A stretch of DNA of 64,000 bases from positions 206,877 to 270,876 of the forward strand of contig JABURS010000042.1 in the NCBI GenBank assembly GCA_014762505.1. The letters run 5' to 3'. Each line of letters opens with the position of its first letter. Position 1 is the stretch's first letter. The notes beneath the pieces are model-generated. The model was given only the letters and a program-made list of their open reading frames with translations. It was not told where the DNA came from and ran no database searches. The position numbers and the translations under genes were made by a program. Of the stretch, positions 33,545-42,405 are shown piece after piece. This DNA is from Chromatiales bacterium. Lineage in GTDB: Bacteria > Pseudomonadota > Gammaproteobacteria > SpSt-1174.

Positions 33545-34069
33545 TCATCTCGGTGCGAACATGATAATGCCCATCCCTACCAGAGTGACGGCCACGCCAA
33601 CAAAATCCCATAGGTGCGGGCGAATCCCATCCACACCCCATAGCCACAGCATGGCTGTCGAAACATAGACGCCGCCATAGGCGGCATAAACCCGGCCCGC
33701 GGTGGTTGGATGAAGAGACAGTTGTAGTTGAACAAATATGTTTGTAACCGTAACAAATAAGTCTGTAACTAAAACGGTGGAATGCAGGCTGTAGCGTGAT
33801 TTAAGGCGAAAATCGTTCATTCAGTTACAAATATAATTTTCGGTAAGGCATATCTGACGACGGTAGAATCGGGGCTCCAGCACTGTCCAGTTACAGACTT
33901 ATTTGTTTGCCCACAACAGTAACCAGGCAAACAACGCCAGGCTGAACGCAGCCGGCAGCAGAACCCATGCGGATGCCGATTTCTTCAGCCAGAGGTATGG
34001 CAGGTAGCAGCCGACTATTTCCGCAATAGCTGTGATGATAAACAAACCGAGCGTGTAGAGGATGGACAT
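33545..34069 (-). pseudogene. ynfA: ynfA (UPF0060 membrane protein) interrupted by a mini-element
   Basis: The N-terminal part (34069 down to 33916) begins [17 protein letters not shown] and reaches FAWLL; the C-terminal part (33722 down to 33545) continues [16 protein letters not shown] to the end IIMFAPR. Removing 193 bp plus one ACAGT copy restores a 108-aa protein, exactly the length of E. coli YnfA, with three to four membrane helices. Read as it stands, the N-terminal part ends in ANK and a stop inside the insert. It is the last gene of the metal-efflux operon, 14 bp after the cation diffusion facilitator. The intact function is unknown, related to small transporters. Confidence 0.88.
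33723..33915. mobile_element. 193-bp miniature element with Tn7-like ends
   Basis: It begins TGT and ends ACA and is flanked by ACAGT at 33718-33722 and 33916-33920. The right end read inward, TGTGGGCAAACAAATAAGTC then TGTAACT, closely resembles the Tn7 end TGTGGGCGGACAATAAAGTC. Motifs like TnsB sites, AACAAATATGTTTGTAAC (33731-33748) and AACAAATAAGTCTGTAACT (33752-33770), stand 21 bp apart in direct repeat at the left; the second recurs exactly inverted at 33889-33907. There is no coding capacity, so it must have been moved by a Tn7-like transposase supplied elsewhere. Confidence 0.8.
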
Positions 34070-34083
34070 ACGAAGTTCTCTTG

Positions 34084-35001
34084 TTAGTGCTGATCCGTTT
34101 GGCTGGGCACGGGTTGATCCCGGCAAGCTTCTTCGGGCAGTTCGATTTCAATTGTGGTGTGAGCCAGCGGGTATTGTTCGAGCGCCATAGCAATGGATTG
34201 TTTGATGGCACAGTATTCGTCAGGGCCAAAAACTCCCTCGTGATCCGCTACGATATGGGCCGTCAATACATGCTGTTCACCATCCAGGGACCAGAGGTGC
34301 TGGTGATGAATTCCGCTGATGCCATTAATGCCAATTAGTGTTCGCCGGATCTCTTCGTGAAGCGCCTTATCTGGAACAGCCTGAAAGAAAAGCTTGCAGG
34401 TTACCCAAAGATTCCGACACACATTAAACAGAATAAAGAGAGTAAACCCCACCGATAACAATGGGTCGAGAATAGGCCAGTCGGCAAACTGCAAAACGAT
34501 TGAAATAATCAGCACTGCCACCCACCCCAGCACATCTTCCAATAAATGCCAGTTCAATACCTTTTCGTTCAGCGTATTTCCCTTGCTAAGGCGATAAGCA
34601 GCAATACCGTTGACGGTGACGCCCAGAATCGCCAGCGCTAACATGCCCTCGGTGACGGGCATCACTGGATTGGCCAGTCGGGGAATTGCTTCGCCTAATA
34701 CCCACAGCGATCCGGCAATCAATACCAGGCCGTTGATCAGGGCGCCGAACAGGGACAACCGCCGGTAGCCATAGGTGAATTCGGTGTCGGCGGATTTACG
34801 TCCCAGCCGGTTCAGGAACCAGGCGCTGCCAATGGACAGACTGTCGCCCAGATCGTGCACCGCATCGGCCATGATAGCCGTGCTGTTGGTGAGCCAGCCG
34901 CCGATGAATTCGATGATGGTAAAGCCCACGTTAAGAAAGAACGCCATTGCTATGCGGCTTGCACTTTCATCTTTGTGGTGTGAATGATCGTGTTGATGCA
35001 T
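34084..35001 (-). CDS. Cation diffusion facilitator family transporter (CzcD-like)
   Basis: 305-aa CDF transporter exporting divalent cations such as Zn, Co or Cd from the cytoplasm in exchange for protons. The histidine-rich N-terminus ([12 protein letters not shown]) is followed by six membrane helices. The metal-site aspartates are in [14 protein letters not shown] and [12 protein letters not shown] cytoplasmic C-terminal domain holds [16 protein letters not shown], with histidines for metal sensing. I chose the ATG at 35001 over a TTG two codons earlier. It lies downstream of czcA in the same operon. Confidence 0.92.
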   Translation of the reverse strand: MHQHDHSHHKDESASRIAMAFFLNVGFTIIEFIGGWLTNSTAIMADAVHDLGDSLSIGSAWFLNRLGRKSADTEFTYGYRRLSLFGALINGLVLIAGSLWVLGEAIPRLANPVMPVTEGMLALAILGVTVNGIAAYRLSKGNTLNEKVLNWHLLEDVLGWVAVLIISIVLQFADWPILDPLLSVGFTLFILFNVCRNLWVTCKLFFQAVPDKALHEEIRRTLIGINGISGIHHQHLWSLDGEQHVLTAHIVADHEGVFGPDEYCAIKQSIAMALEQYPLAHTTIEIELPEEACRDQPVPSQTDQH

Positions 35002-35063
35002 GAGCAACCCTTACACAATAAATGTACCTGCCCTGACCGTAACGATAAGGGCAGGCACAACGT

Positions 35064-38000
35064 TTATGCCATGTCGCTTAACTTGCCTTTTGAAAACCAG
35101 GCAAACAGCACCGGCAATACAAACAGCGTCAAGAACGTAGCGGTTACCAACCCGCCCACGATCACACTCGCCAGAGGCTTTTGGATTTCTGCGCCGACAC
35201 CATTCGACAGCAGCATGGGGATCAGGCCCAGTGCCGAGGTAATAGCAGTCATCAACACGGGCCTTAGCCTTGAAACCGCTCCATCAAACACCGCATCCGA
35301 TACTTTAAGGCCGTCCGCAATCCGTTGATTGATGCTTTCCACCATGACAACGCCATTCAGTACAGCGACCCCGAACAGGGTGATGAAGCCCACTGAGCTG
35401 GGTACCGACAGATACTGGCCGGAAATCCAGAGTGAAAACACGCCACCAATCACCGCCAGCGGGACATTCACCAGAATCAGCATGGCCTGGCCAACCGAGG
35501 CAAAGGCAAAATAAAGCAACAAGGCAATTAATCCCAGCGAAACCGGCACCACCAGTGCTAAACGCTTTTGCGCTCTCTGCTGGTTTTCAAACTGGCCACC
35601 GATATCGACGGAATAGCCGGTGGGCAGGTCCACTTGCTCCACAATCGCCTGACGAATATCGGCAACCACGCTGCCCATGTCCCGTCCCTGAACATTGGCC
35701 TGAATTACAACCCGACGCTGCACGTCATCACGACGTACCTGCGGTGGTCCAGATGCGATACTGACTTCCGCCACATCCCCTAGGCGTACCCAGGCACCTG
35801 ACGGGGCCTGTAAGCGCAGATCGGCAATGGTTTCACGGTCTTCGCGAAACCGCTCGGCGAGCCGCACGTAGATGTCGTAACGCTCGTTGCCATTGATGAT
35901 CTGGCCGGCACTGGCACCTCCCAGCCCTTCGCGTACCAGCTCCATCACGTCGCCCACGGCCAGACCGTAACGGGACAAAGCTCTGCGGTTCGGCTTCACC
36001 ACCAGTTGAGATTCACCGGCGATCTGCTCCATGGCCACATCGCGCGCCCCTTCGATTTCTTTCACTGCGGCCTCAATGGCCTGGCCCTTTTCGGCCAGCA
36101 CGGCAAGATCGGGACCAAACAACTTGATGGCCAGCTGCGCTTTGACGCCCGAGAGCAACTCGTCCACACGGGTTGCGATGGGTTGCGAGAAGTTGAGCAG
36201 TAAGCCTGGGTGTTGCTCCAGTTTCTGTTCCATCAATGACTGGAGTTCATATCGGTTGTCTGCACTGGTCCATTCCGGCACCGGTTTAAGGCCAATATAG
36301 ATCTCGATGTTATTCACCGGCTCAGGATCGCCGCCGATTTCAGCCCGGCCAATGCGCGACAGCGCATAGGTTACCTCCGGGAATTCCATCAACTTGGCCT
36401 CCAGTTTGGGGGCCACTTCCAGGGCCGTGTCCAGACTGGAAGAAGGTGCCAGGGTGACACGCAGATTGATGGTACCTTCCTCCAGTTCGGGCACGAACTC
36501 CGTACCCAGGCGGGGCAGCACCAGCGCAGCCGCTATCACCATAACGGCTGCAACACCCACCACCATTTTGCTGTGCCCCATCGCCCAGGCTAATCCTTTA
36601 CGATAGAGCCTGTCGAGCGGCTTCAACACAAAGCTATCGCGTTGACGCACACCCTTGCGAAAGAGGTAGGTGGCCAGTGCAGGTACGATGATCAAGGCCA
36701 CTAACACTGCCGAGAGCATAGCCAGCATGATACTGATGGCCATGGGCTGAAACAGTTTGGCTTCGACACCTTCAAAGCTAAACAGCGGCATGAAGACAAC
36801 CAGAATAATGGCCGTGGCAAAAAAGATGGGGCGAGCGACTTCCTTACCGGCTTCCTGCAGGCGCAAGGCAATACCATGACGGTCGTGGGCCACATCAAAA
36901 GGGTCCACGTCATCGGAATCCACCCGCGATTGTCTCTTGGTATCATGTTCAGCATCCGGGTGCGTCAGATGTTTAAACATGTTCTCCACCATCACTACGG
37001 AGCCATCCACCAACATGCCAATGGCGACCGCAATCCCCCCCAGCGACATTAGATTGGCCGACAATCCGAACCACGCCATCACCATTAAAGCGATTCCAAT
37101 GGAGATCGGGATGGACATCAACACCAGAAAGGTGGCGCGCAGGTTCATCAGGAATAGCGCAAGGATCACGACGATGAAAATAAACGCCAGCAGCAGGGCA
37201 TTGACCACAGTCTGCACCGCCTGCGTGATCAAATCCGCCTGATCGTAAAATGCCTCGAAGCGAACACCTTCCGGTAATGCCTGGTTAATACGCTCAATGC
37301 GCGCACTGACTCCATCAATGGTGGCCTTGGTGTTGGCCCCCATTCGCTTGAGCACGATGCCGGACACCACCTCGCCGAGATTCTCCACCTTGTCGTCGGC
37401 GTTCTTGCGCGTCATGGTCACCGCGCCCTGACGGATCTCACTGCCCAGCGCCACTTGCGCCACATCGGACACGGTGATCGTAGTACCGTCCACGGTTTTC
37501 AGTGGCACCTGACGGATCTGTTCCAAACCCTTCTCACCATGATCCAGCCAACCCGTACCCCGGATCACCAGTTGCTCCTGGCCCCGGTTCATATACCAGC
37601 CGCCGACGTTGGTGTTGTTGCGCTCCAGTGCCATCATGACTTCGTCCTGGGTCAGCTCGTAGGCCAACAGTCGGGACGGGTTCAGGTTTACCTGGTACTG
37701 ACGCACCTCACCGCCGAACGATAGCACATCGGTCACACCCTCGGCCGGAATCAATAGCAGCTTCACCACCCAGTCGTTCAAACTGCGCAATGCCATGGCA
37801 TCGAAACCGGCATCGGGTTCGGCCACGAGAAGATACTGATAGACCTGACCCAGACCGGAAGTATTCGGGCCCATTTCCGGCGTGCCGACGCCATCGGGGA
37901 TCAGCTCCTTGGCAGCCTGAAGCCGCTCAAATACCAGTTGCCGGGCAAAATAGATATCGGTGCCTTCTTTAAAGACTACGGTGACGCCGGACAGGCCGGT

Positions 38001-38261
38001 TTTGGAAATGGAGCGCACCTCTTCCACATCCGGTAAGGCGTACATCACGGCTTCGATGGGATAGGTAATAAGCTGTTCCACCTCTTCGGCAGCCAGCCCC
38101 GGTGCTTCGGTATTGACAGATACCTGCACGTTGGTCACATCCGGAAAAGCATCCAGATTCAGTTTTGGAATAATAAAAACGGCACTGACCGTTAGTGTGA
38201 TCAGGGCTATCACCACCAGCAATCGGTTGATGACCGCCCAATCGATAATTCGGTTAAACAT
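35064..38261 (-). CDS. czcA: Heavy-metal efflux RND pump, inner-membrane subunit (CzcA/CusA family)
   Basis: 1065-aa proton-driven RND transporter of the heavy-metal class (HME). It shows the internal duplication and helix 4 motif AVAIGMLVDGSVVMVEN at 411-427 with D419 and E426. The first aspartate found in classical CzcA (DFG...) is replaced by alanine-isoleucine-glycine, as in CusA-like pumps. A charged insert of about 40 residues (from 435, DAEHDTKRQSRVDSDD) follows helix 4. Metal specificity is therefore uncertain; the CzcI- and CzcD-like partners favour Zn, Co or Cd. It lies 15 bp after czcB. Confidence 0.93.
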   Translation of the reverse strand: MFNRIIDWAVINRLLVVIALITLTVSAVFIIPKLNLDAFPDVTNVQVSVNTEAPGLAAEEVEQLITYPIEAVMYALPDVEEVRSISKTGLSGVTVVFKEGTDIYFARQLVFERLQAAKELIPDGVGTPEMGPNTSGLGQVYQYLLVAEPDAGFDAMALRSLNDWVVKLLLIPAEGVTDVLSFGGEVRQYQVNLNPSRLLAYELTQDEVMMALERNNTNVGGWYMNRGQEQLVIRGTGWLDHGEKGLEQIRQVPLKTVDGTTITVSDVAQVALGSEIRQGAVTMTRKNADDKVENLGEVVSGIVLKRMGANTKATIDGVSARIERINQALPEGVRFEAFYDQADLITQAVQTVVNALLLAFIFIVVILALFLMNLRATFLVLMSIPISIGIALMVMAWFGLSANLMSLGGIAVAIGMLVDGSVVMVENMFKHLTHPDAEHDTKRQSRVDSDDVDPFDVAHDRHGIALRLQEAGKEVARPIFFATAIILVVFMPLFSFEGVEAKLFQPMAISIMLAMLSAVLVALIIVPALATYLFRKGVRQRDSFVLKPLDRLYRKGLAWAMGHSKMVVGVAAVMVIAAALVLPRLGTEFVPELEEGTINLRVTLAPSSSLDTALEVAPKLEAKLMEFPEVTYALSRIGRAEIGGDPEPVNNIEIYIGLKPVPEWTSADNRYELQSLMEQKLEQHPGLLLNFSQPIATRVDELLSGVKAQLAIKLFGPDLAVLAEKGQAIEAAVKEIEGARDVAMEQIAGESQLVVKPNRRALSRYGLAVGDVMELVREGLGGASAGQIINGNERYDIYVRLAERFREDRETIADLRLQAPSGAWVRLGDVAEVSIASGPPQVRRDDVQRRVVIQANVQGRDMGSVVADIRQAIVEQVDLPTGYSVDIGGQFENQQRAQKRLALVVPVSLGLIALLLYFAFASVGQAMLILVNVPLAVIGGVFSLWISGQYLSVPSSVGFITLFGVAVLNGVVMVESINQRIADGLKVSDAVFDGAVSRLRPVLMTAITSALGLIPMLLSNGVGAEIQKPLASVIVGGLVTATFLTLFVLPVLFAWFSKGKLSDMA

Positions 38262-38276
38262 GGGGTCTCCTACTGC

Positions 38277-39683
38277 TTAGTGGTTATGGGGGTCAAAGCC
38301 GCCCTTGGCGATCTGAGAGGCAACAAAGAAAGCGCCCTGAGTGACGATGCGAGCCCCCGGACCGACACCGCTAATTTCACGTAGCGGCCCGAGCGCTCGA
38401 CCCAGCTTCACCTCCACTGGCTGGAATTCGCCAGGATGGTCTTCCACGAATACCGTCCAATCTCCGTCTGCGCCGCGCATCAGTGCGGTTTCGGGTACCG
38501 CCAGCACGGGTCTTTTAGTCTGGAATCGGAAATACACCTCGGCGAACTGGCCGGGGTGCAGGCGGTGTTCCGGGTTATTGACCAACAGGCGCACGGTACG
38601 GGTACGGGTGATGGGGTCAATGGTGTGCGCCTCCTGAGTGACCTTGGCGTTTACACGGACATCCCCAGCCACCACTTCCGCTCTTGTTCCCGCGCCCAGC
38701 GTCAGGGAGAGATCGGCGGGCAGGTGGGCCTCCACCCAGAGTTGCTTTTCATCGGCCAACGCAATCAAGGGCGCGCCCGCCTCGATGCGCTGCCCCTGCT
38801 CGAAATCATCGCTGAGCACCGCGCCGTCAATCTCGGCATGCAGGGTATACTCCCCTAATGCAACAGATTGCTGAGGAGCGACCAACGCTTGCAAGTCCGA
38901 GGCCGAAAGGCCGTAGGCCAGCAGCGTCGCCCGGGCTGCCTCCAGGCTGGTTTTGGCCGTGATGTAACGCTGTTCACCCACGGTTTTGCGCCCAAGTTCC
39001 TCTACTCTTTGCCATTCAGGCCAGGCCGTGCGGTAATTGGCTTGTGCCTGCGCCACGGCTTCACTGAACAGAGTAACCAGCGGCTGACCCTGTTCGACGT
39101 GATCGCCGAGGGCGACATGGCGGCGCAGCACCACGGAAGGCACCCGGGGCGATACTCGGTAACTGGTGTAACCGTTGGAAAGGATCTCCCCCGGTGCGTA
39201 AAGCTGATAATCGACCTTTCTGGGAGTCAGTGGGTTGATCTGAATATCGGCCAGGGTCATTTGCGCCGGGTTCAGTGACGCAGAAGCAGCTTCTTGGTGA
39301 CCTCCATGCCCACCATGATCACCGTGGTCACCGCCCTCGCTATGCTCTTCATGTCCGTGTTCTGAGCCGGAGTTGTGCTCGTCGTGGGCGCTGTGTTCAT
39401 CATGATTTTCGTCGCCATGATCATCGTGCGCATCCTTGTGATCACTATTGACGTCCTCGCCGTGTTCCGCGTGGCCGTGCTCGGTGTCAGGCTTATGGTC
39501 ATCATGCTCTTCATGGTTTTCCTCACGATGATCGTCATGATTATCCTGTTCGCTATGGGGTGCCGCCGTTATCGCTTTTTCCTGCCCATGCTCACGTGCA
39601 TGCTCAGACTCAGATTCTTTGGCGTGGCTGGCGGTTGCGGTCGCAAGACCCGCCACCAAGATGGCTACCAGTGTTTTATTCAT
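38277..39683 (-). CDS. czcB: Heavy-metal efflux RND periplasmic adaptor with histidine-rich N-terminus (CzcB-like)
   Basis: 468-aa membrane-fusion (adaptor) protein linking the RND pump to the outer-membrane channel. A signal peptide (MNKTLVAILVAGLATATASHA) is followed by about 105 residues containing roughly 25 histidines among Asp and Glu (repeats such as EHGHAEHGED and DHGDHGGHGGH), a probable periplasmic metal sponge. Then come the barrel-sandwich hybrid, a short helical hairpin and the beta-barrel domains. I chose the second ATG (39683), which has AGGA at proper spacing; the first ATG abuts that site. Confidence 0.9.
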   Translation of the reverse strand: MNKTLVAILVAGLATATASHAKESESEHAREHGQEKAITAAPHSEQDNHDDHREENHEEHDDHKPDTEHGHAEHGEDVNSDHKDAHDDHGDENHDEHSAHDEHNSGSEHGHEEHSEGGDHGDHGGHGGHQEAASASLNPAQMTLADIQINPLTPRKVDYQLYAPGEILSNGYTSYRVSPRVPSVVLRRHVALGDHVEQGQPLVTLFSEAVAQAQANYRTAWPEWQRVEELGRKTVGEQRYITAKTSLEAARATLLAYGLSASDLQALVAPQQSVALGEYTLHAEIDGAVLSDDFEQGQRIEAGAPLIALADEKQLWVEAHLPADLSLTLGAGTRAEVVAGDVRVNAKVTQEAHTIDPITRTRTVRLLVNNPEHRLHPGQFAEVYFRFQTKRPVLAVPETALMRGADGDWTVFVEDHPGEFQPVEVKLGRALGPLREISGVGPGARIVTQGAFFVASQIAKGGFDPHNH

Positions 39684-39698
39684 GTTTATCATTCCTGT

Positions 39699-40937
39699 TT
39701 AATTCGTTGACGCGGTCGATGACTTTATTGCGTTGATCAGGTGGCCCGATTGCTGAAGTGCTTCGGTGAGCGCAAGCCGTGTCTGCTTTTCCAGCTCAAT
39801 GCCTGCCAGCAGGCTTTCGGTGCGTTGATTCAAGGCCAGCAGATAATTAGTGGTGGACAGATCACCCGTGCGCCATTGCCGTTTCAGCAGTTCGGCGCTG
39901 TTCTCGACCCGACCCTGAACAACCTCTTGCCAGCGGCGATATTGCTGTTCAAAGCGCTGCCAGGTGGCCTGTGCAGCCTGCCAGTCAAAGCGCTGCTTGC
40001 GGTAGATAGCCTGAAAACGAGCCTCGGCCTCCAGCGCTATGCGTTCGGTGGCGCGAGTTTCTGCACTGAAGTTGTTGCGGACATTCAACGGGATGGAGAA
40101 GGTCAGCCCGACAACGCTCTCTCCACCATCACGACCGGAATTGACGCCAAAGGTGGGCTCCGCCTTGGCGGTACGCCGTGTCACTTCAGCTTCCTCCTTC
40201 AGCGACTGCCAGCGGGCGTGGGCGCTGGCTACGGCCGGGTGTTGCAGTAACTCCTGATCCGAGGTCAAGTCTGGCTGGGAGGGCCAGAAATCATCAGGAA
40301 TGCCGCCTCGCGTGGGCGCCCATGCGGGCAGCAGCTCGCGAACCCGGATTTCGGCTTTCTGTATCGCGGCTTCGGCCTCGGCAACCTGAGCCAGCTGCTG
40401 TGACAGGGACAGAAAGGTGAGTTCGGCATCGATGCTGCCCAGATCACCTGCCTGCTGGCGCTTATCCACCTGTTCGAGCAAGGCGTTAAGTTGCTGCTGT
40501 TGCGCTTGGGCAATGGCGGCGGCGCGGTTGGCGGCATGCCACTCCACCAGTGCGGCAAGCGCCTCGGCGGTTTTGTCCAACACTTGTTGCTGGTACAGCG
40601 CTTCGGCGGCGCTTCGCATAAAGCCCGCCTGCTGCCGTCTTGCACCCCGTCTGTCCCACCAGTCGATGGTCTGCTGAACGCCGACCCGGTAGTTGTCTTC
40701 CTCTCCATTACGCTCCAAATCGGTGGACAGCTCCGGGTTGTAAAGCGGCTGCTCCAGCGCATCGGCGCTGGCGTTGGAGCCCAGCAATTGCTCGCGGGCG
40801 GCAAGCACCTCGGGGTGTTGTTGTATCTGGGAGGCGAGCCAGGCGCTCCAACTCGATGTCTCTGCGTAAGCAAACATGGGCAGAAAAAGCACGCACGCGC
40901 CCAGCAAGGCCCGTCTGGGCCAGTCAAATCGTCTCAT
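39699..40937 (-). CDS. czcC: Outer-membrane efflux protein (CzcC-like, TolC family)
   Basis: 412-aa outer-membrane channel protein of the CzcC type. A signal peptide (RRALLGACVLFLPMFAYAE) is followed by two OEP repeats with long amphipathic, glutamine- and alanine-rich helices (ALAALVEWHAANRAAAIAQA, LLKRQWRTGDLSTTNYLLAL). No lipobox cysteine is seen at the cleavage site. It lies 15 bp upstream of czcB and forms the trans-envelope CzcCBA pump. Confidence 0.9.
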   Translation of the reverse strand: MRRFDWPRRALLGACVLFLPMFAYAETSSWSAWLASQIQQHPEVLAAREQLLGSNASADALEQPLYNPELSTDLERNGEEDNYRVGVQQTIDWWDRRGARRQQAGFMRSAAEALYQQQVLDKTAEALAALVEWHAANRAAAIAQAQQQQLNALLEQVDKRQQAGDLGSIDAELTFLSLSQQLAQVAEAEAAIQKAEIRVRELLPAWAPTRGGIPDDFWPSQPDLTSDQELLQHPAVASAHARWQSLKEEAEVTRRTAKAEPTFGVNSGRDGGESVVGLTFSIPLNVRNNFSAETRATERIALEAEARFQAIYRKQRFDWQAAQATWQRFEQQYRRWQEVVQGRVENSAELLKRQWRTGDLSTTNYLLALNQRTESLLAGIELEKQTRLALTEALQQSGHLINAIKSSTASTN

Positions 40938-40954
40938 ATTGATGCTCCTGAAAT

Positions 40955-41371
40955 TCAGCGTGCGACGGTTTGGTCGTGCACCGGATTTTGCCGTTGTTGG
41001 GGTTCATCCCGGTGAAAGGCGACCTTTATTACGGTATCACCAGGCAAGGCGGGGAGCTTTGCAGAAAAACGCACGCCGCCCTTGCGTGATGCGCGTCTGG
41101 TGAGAAGGCGCGGTGAGTAATCAGTGGTTGTTTCCGCAATCAATTCGTTATCAGCAGACCAGGCTGCGATGTCTACATGGCCTCGGGGAAGGCCGTAGCG
41201 CAGGTGAGCATCCATCCGTCCGAAGACGGTCAGCTCCGCGGCGGTATGGTTCACGGTCACCTGGCGGAAATGCCAGCGTTGGTTGTCGGTATTGACGACT
41301 TCAATTTCAGGCAAGCTGTTTTCGGCCTGAGCGGAATTGACAAGCGCGAGCCCAATAGCGATCTGTTTCAT
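40955..41371 (-). CDS. Periplasmic protein of the metal-efflux operon, function unknown
   Basis: 138-aa protein with a signal peptide (MKQIAIGLALVNSAQA). The mature part is predicted mostly beta-sheet (EIEVVNTDNQRWHFRQVTVN, LPRGHVDIAAWSADNELIAE), like a small immunoglobulin-type fold. It has several histidines but no cysteine. It lies 17 bp before czcC and 81 bp after czcI on the same strand, so it belongs to the efflux operon. I do not recognise the family; a periplasmic metal chaperone is possible. Confidence 0.7.
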   Translation of the reverse strand: MKQIAIGLALVNSAQAENSLPEIEVVNTDNQRWHFRQVTVNHTAAELTVFGRMDAHLRYGLPRGHVDIAAWSADNELIAETTTDYSPRLLTRRASRKGGVRFSAKLPALPGDTVIKVAFHRDEPQQRQNPVHDQTVAR

Positions 41372-41452
41372 GATGTTTCACCCTAAAATAAATACCAATT
41401 GTTCGCTGTAACCCAAGGCTACAGAGGCTGATGACGTGCTGTTGAGGCGCGA

Positions 41453-41821
41453 TCAGGCGATTGGAGGGCGAAACAGAGAGGGGGGAATACCAGAGGTGAG
41501 GTTGGCCTGATAGTCGGCTTGTCCGTTTTCTGAGAATAAATCGGCTAAGTGTGAAGTGGCTCCGATCAGAACGACAGAGCCGTGGCCATGACAATGGCAG
41601 CAATGGTGGCAGTCATATACAGACTGTCCGGGCTGATCGGGTGTCTGCTTGGCGAGCAGATTGTCGTTGTGGGTATCAGTGGCAGTGGATTGATGCGAAT
41701 GGTCGAATTCCAGGTGCTCCGTCCCGGATTGATGAAGCTGGTGAACGTCCGCCATGGCAGCCACAGATTGCAGGGCAATCAGTAAGGCCAGTAGACAAGT
41801 TAAGTAATGGCGGATGTTCAT
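41453..41821 (-). CDS. czcI: CzcI-like periplasmic metal-binding protein
   Basis: 122-aa protein with a signal peptide (YLTCLLALLIALQSVAAMA), a histidine-rich stretch (HQLHQSGTEHLEFDHSHQS) and a compact CDCHHCCHCHG-like cluster, here YDCHHCCHCHGHGS near residues 69-82. CzcI in Cupriavidus is a small secreted protein at the head of the czc operon that affects its induction by zinc, cobalt and cadmium. It is the first gene of this operon, so the promoter should lie just upstream. Confidence 0.78.
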   Translation of the reverse strand: MNIRHYLTCLLALLIALQSVAAMADVHQLHQSGTEHLEFDHSHQSTATDTHNDNLLAKQTPDQPGQSVYDCHHCCHCHGHGSVVLIGATSHLADLFSENGQADYQANLTSGIPPSLFRPPIA

Positions 41822-42042
41822 GTGGAATGTGGAGCCCTTATGCTGTCAGGTTCAAAACACTAGCTGCTAAAGACTATCATATTATAGAAAAGTTTCTTCA
41901 GTCTTTTCCGAGTAGACCGTTCTACAGCGTGCATTAATCACCACAGCAGCTTCTCCTGCATTTAGGTGGGAGCTGAAGCAGAGGGTCTCGACATTAACGG
42001 TTGCCGCATTAGACAGTATCCAATTGTATACAACGCAAACCA
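41822..42042. promoter_or_regulatory. Presumed promoter region of the metal-efflux operon
   Basis: 221 bp between the czcI start and the TumA-like stop, both on the minus strand, AT-rich. A 10-bp perfect palindrome TTGTATACAA lies at 42024-42033. No metal-regulator gene (CzcR/S, MerR or ArsR type) is present in the transposon, so control must come from elsewhere or be absent. A short open frame of 66 codons here has no recognisable product and I do not call it. Confidence 0.45.
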
Positions 42043-42405
42043 TCATGCCACCAGGTTCAAGTGGGCATCGATGACATCCCAAGGGGCCTGCAAGGCGCCG
42101 GTTTCCGTCCGCTTCAACAAACCCGCTTCCTCCAGGGCGCGGGTATCGGCATGAACATTCTTGTAGTCACGCGCCAATGTGGTTGCCAGCGCCCGTACAC
42201 TCATCGGGCCCTGTTGGCGGAGCGTCCTCAGCACCTCCAGACGTCGAGGGGTGATCACCGCCAGAAGCATGGAGAGGTCTTCGAAATTCAAGTGAACCTC
42301 TGTATCGATTTTCTCGCCGCGTTCTGCCCGTTGCCAGGCATCCACAAAGCGATCAAACCCTTTGTCAGGATTTTCAGTGCCAATATGGATATGCTGTTTA
42401 GTCAT
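42043..42405 (-). CDS. HTH antitoxin-like DNA-binding protein (TumA / HVO_A0114 type)
   Basis: 120-aa protein with a winged-helix segment in its second half (LEVLRTLRQQGPMSVRALA, DYKNVHADTRALEEAGLLK). The N-terminal part KGFDRFVDAWQRAERGE is typical of the HVO_A0114-like family that pairs with TumE (DUF6516) toxins. Its ATG at 42405 lies 8 bp inside the end of the upstream toxin-like gene, so the two are translationally coupled. A GAGGTG ribosome site precedes it; longer in-frame starts fall within the partner gene and are unlikely. Confidence 0.8.
   Translation of the reverse strand: MTKQHIHIGTENPDKGFDRFVDAWQRAERGEKIDTEVHLNFEDLSMLLAVITPRRLEVLRTLRQQGPMSVRALATTLARDYKNVHADTRALEEAGLLKRTETGALQAPWDVIDAHLNLVA

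Noticed and set aside
33722-33919. Mini-element as an integron attC site or an IS with 3-bp duplication (TTGT ends, CAG)
   Set aside because: The 5-bp ACAGT duplication with TGT/ACA ends explains the flanks better and agrees with the Tn7-like motifs; no attC consensus is present.
33545-34126. Two separate small membrane-protein genes
   Set aside because: They are the two halves of one ynfA gene; removing 193 bp plus one ACAGT copy rebuilds a standard 108-aa YnfA.
41882-42082. A 66-codon minus-strand frame before czcI
   Set aside because: It overlaps the end of the antitoxin-like gene and lies in the presumed operon promoter; no ribosome site or recognisable sequence.
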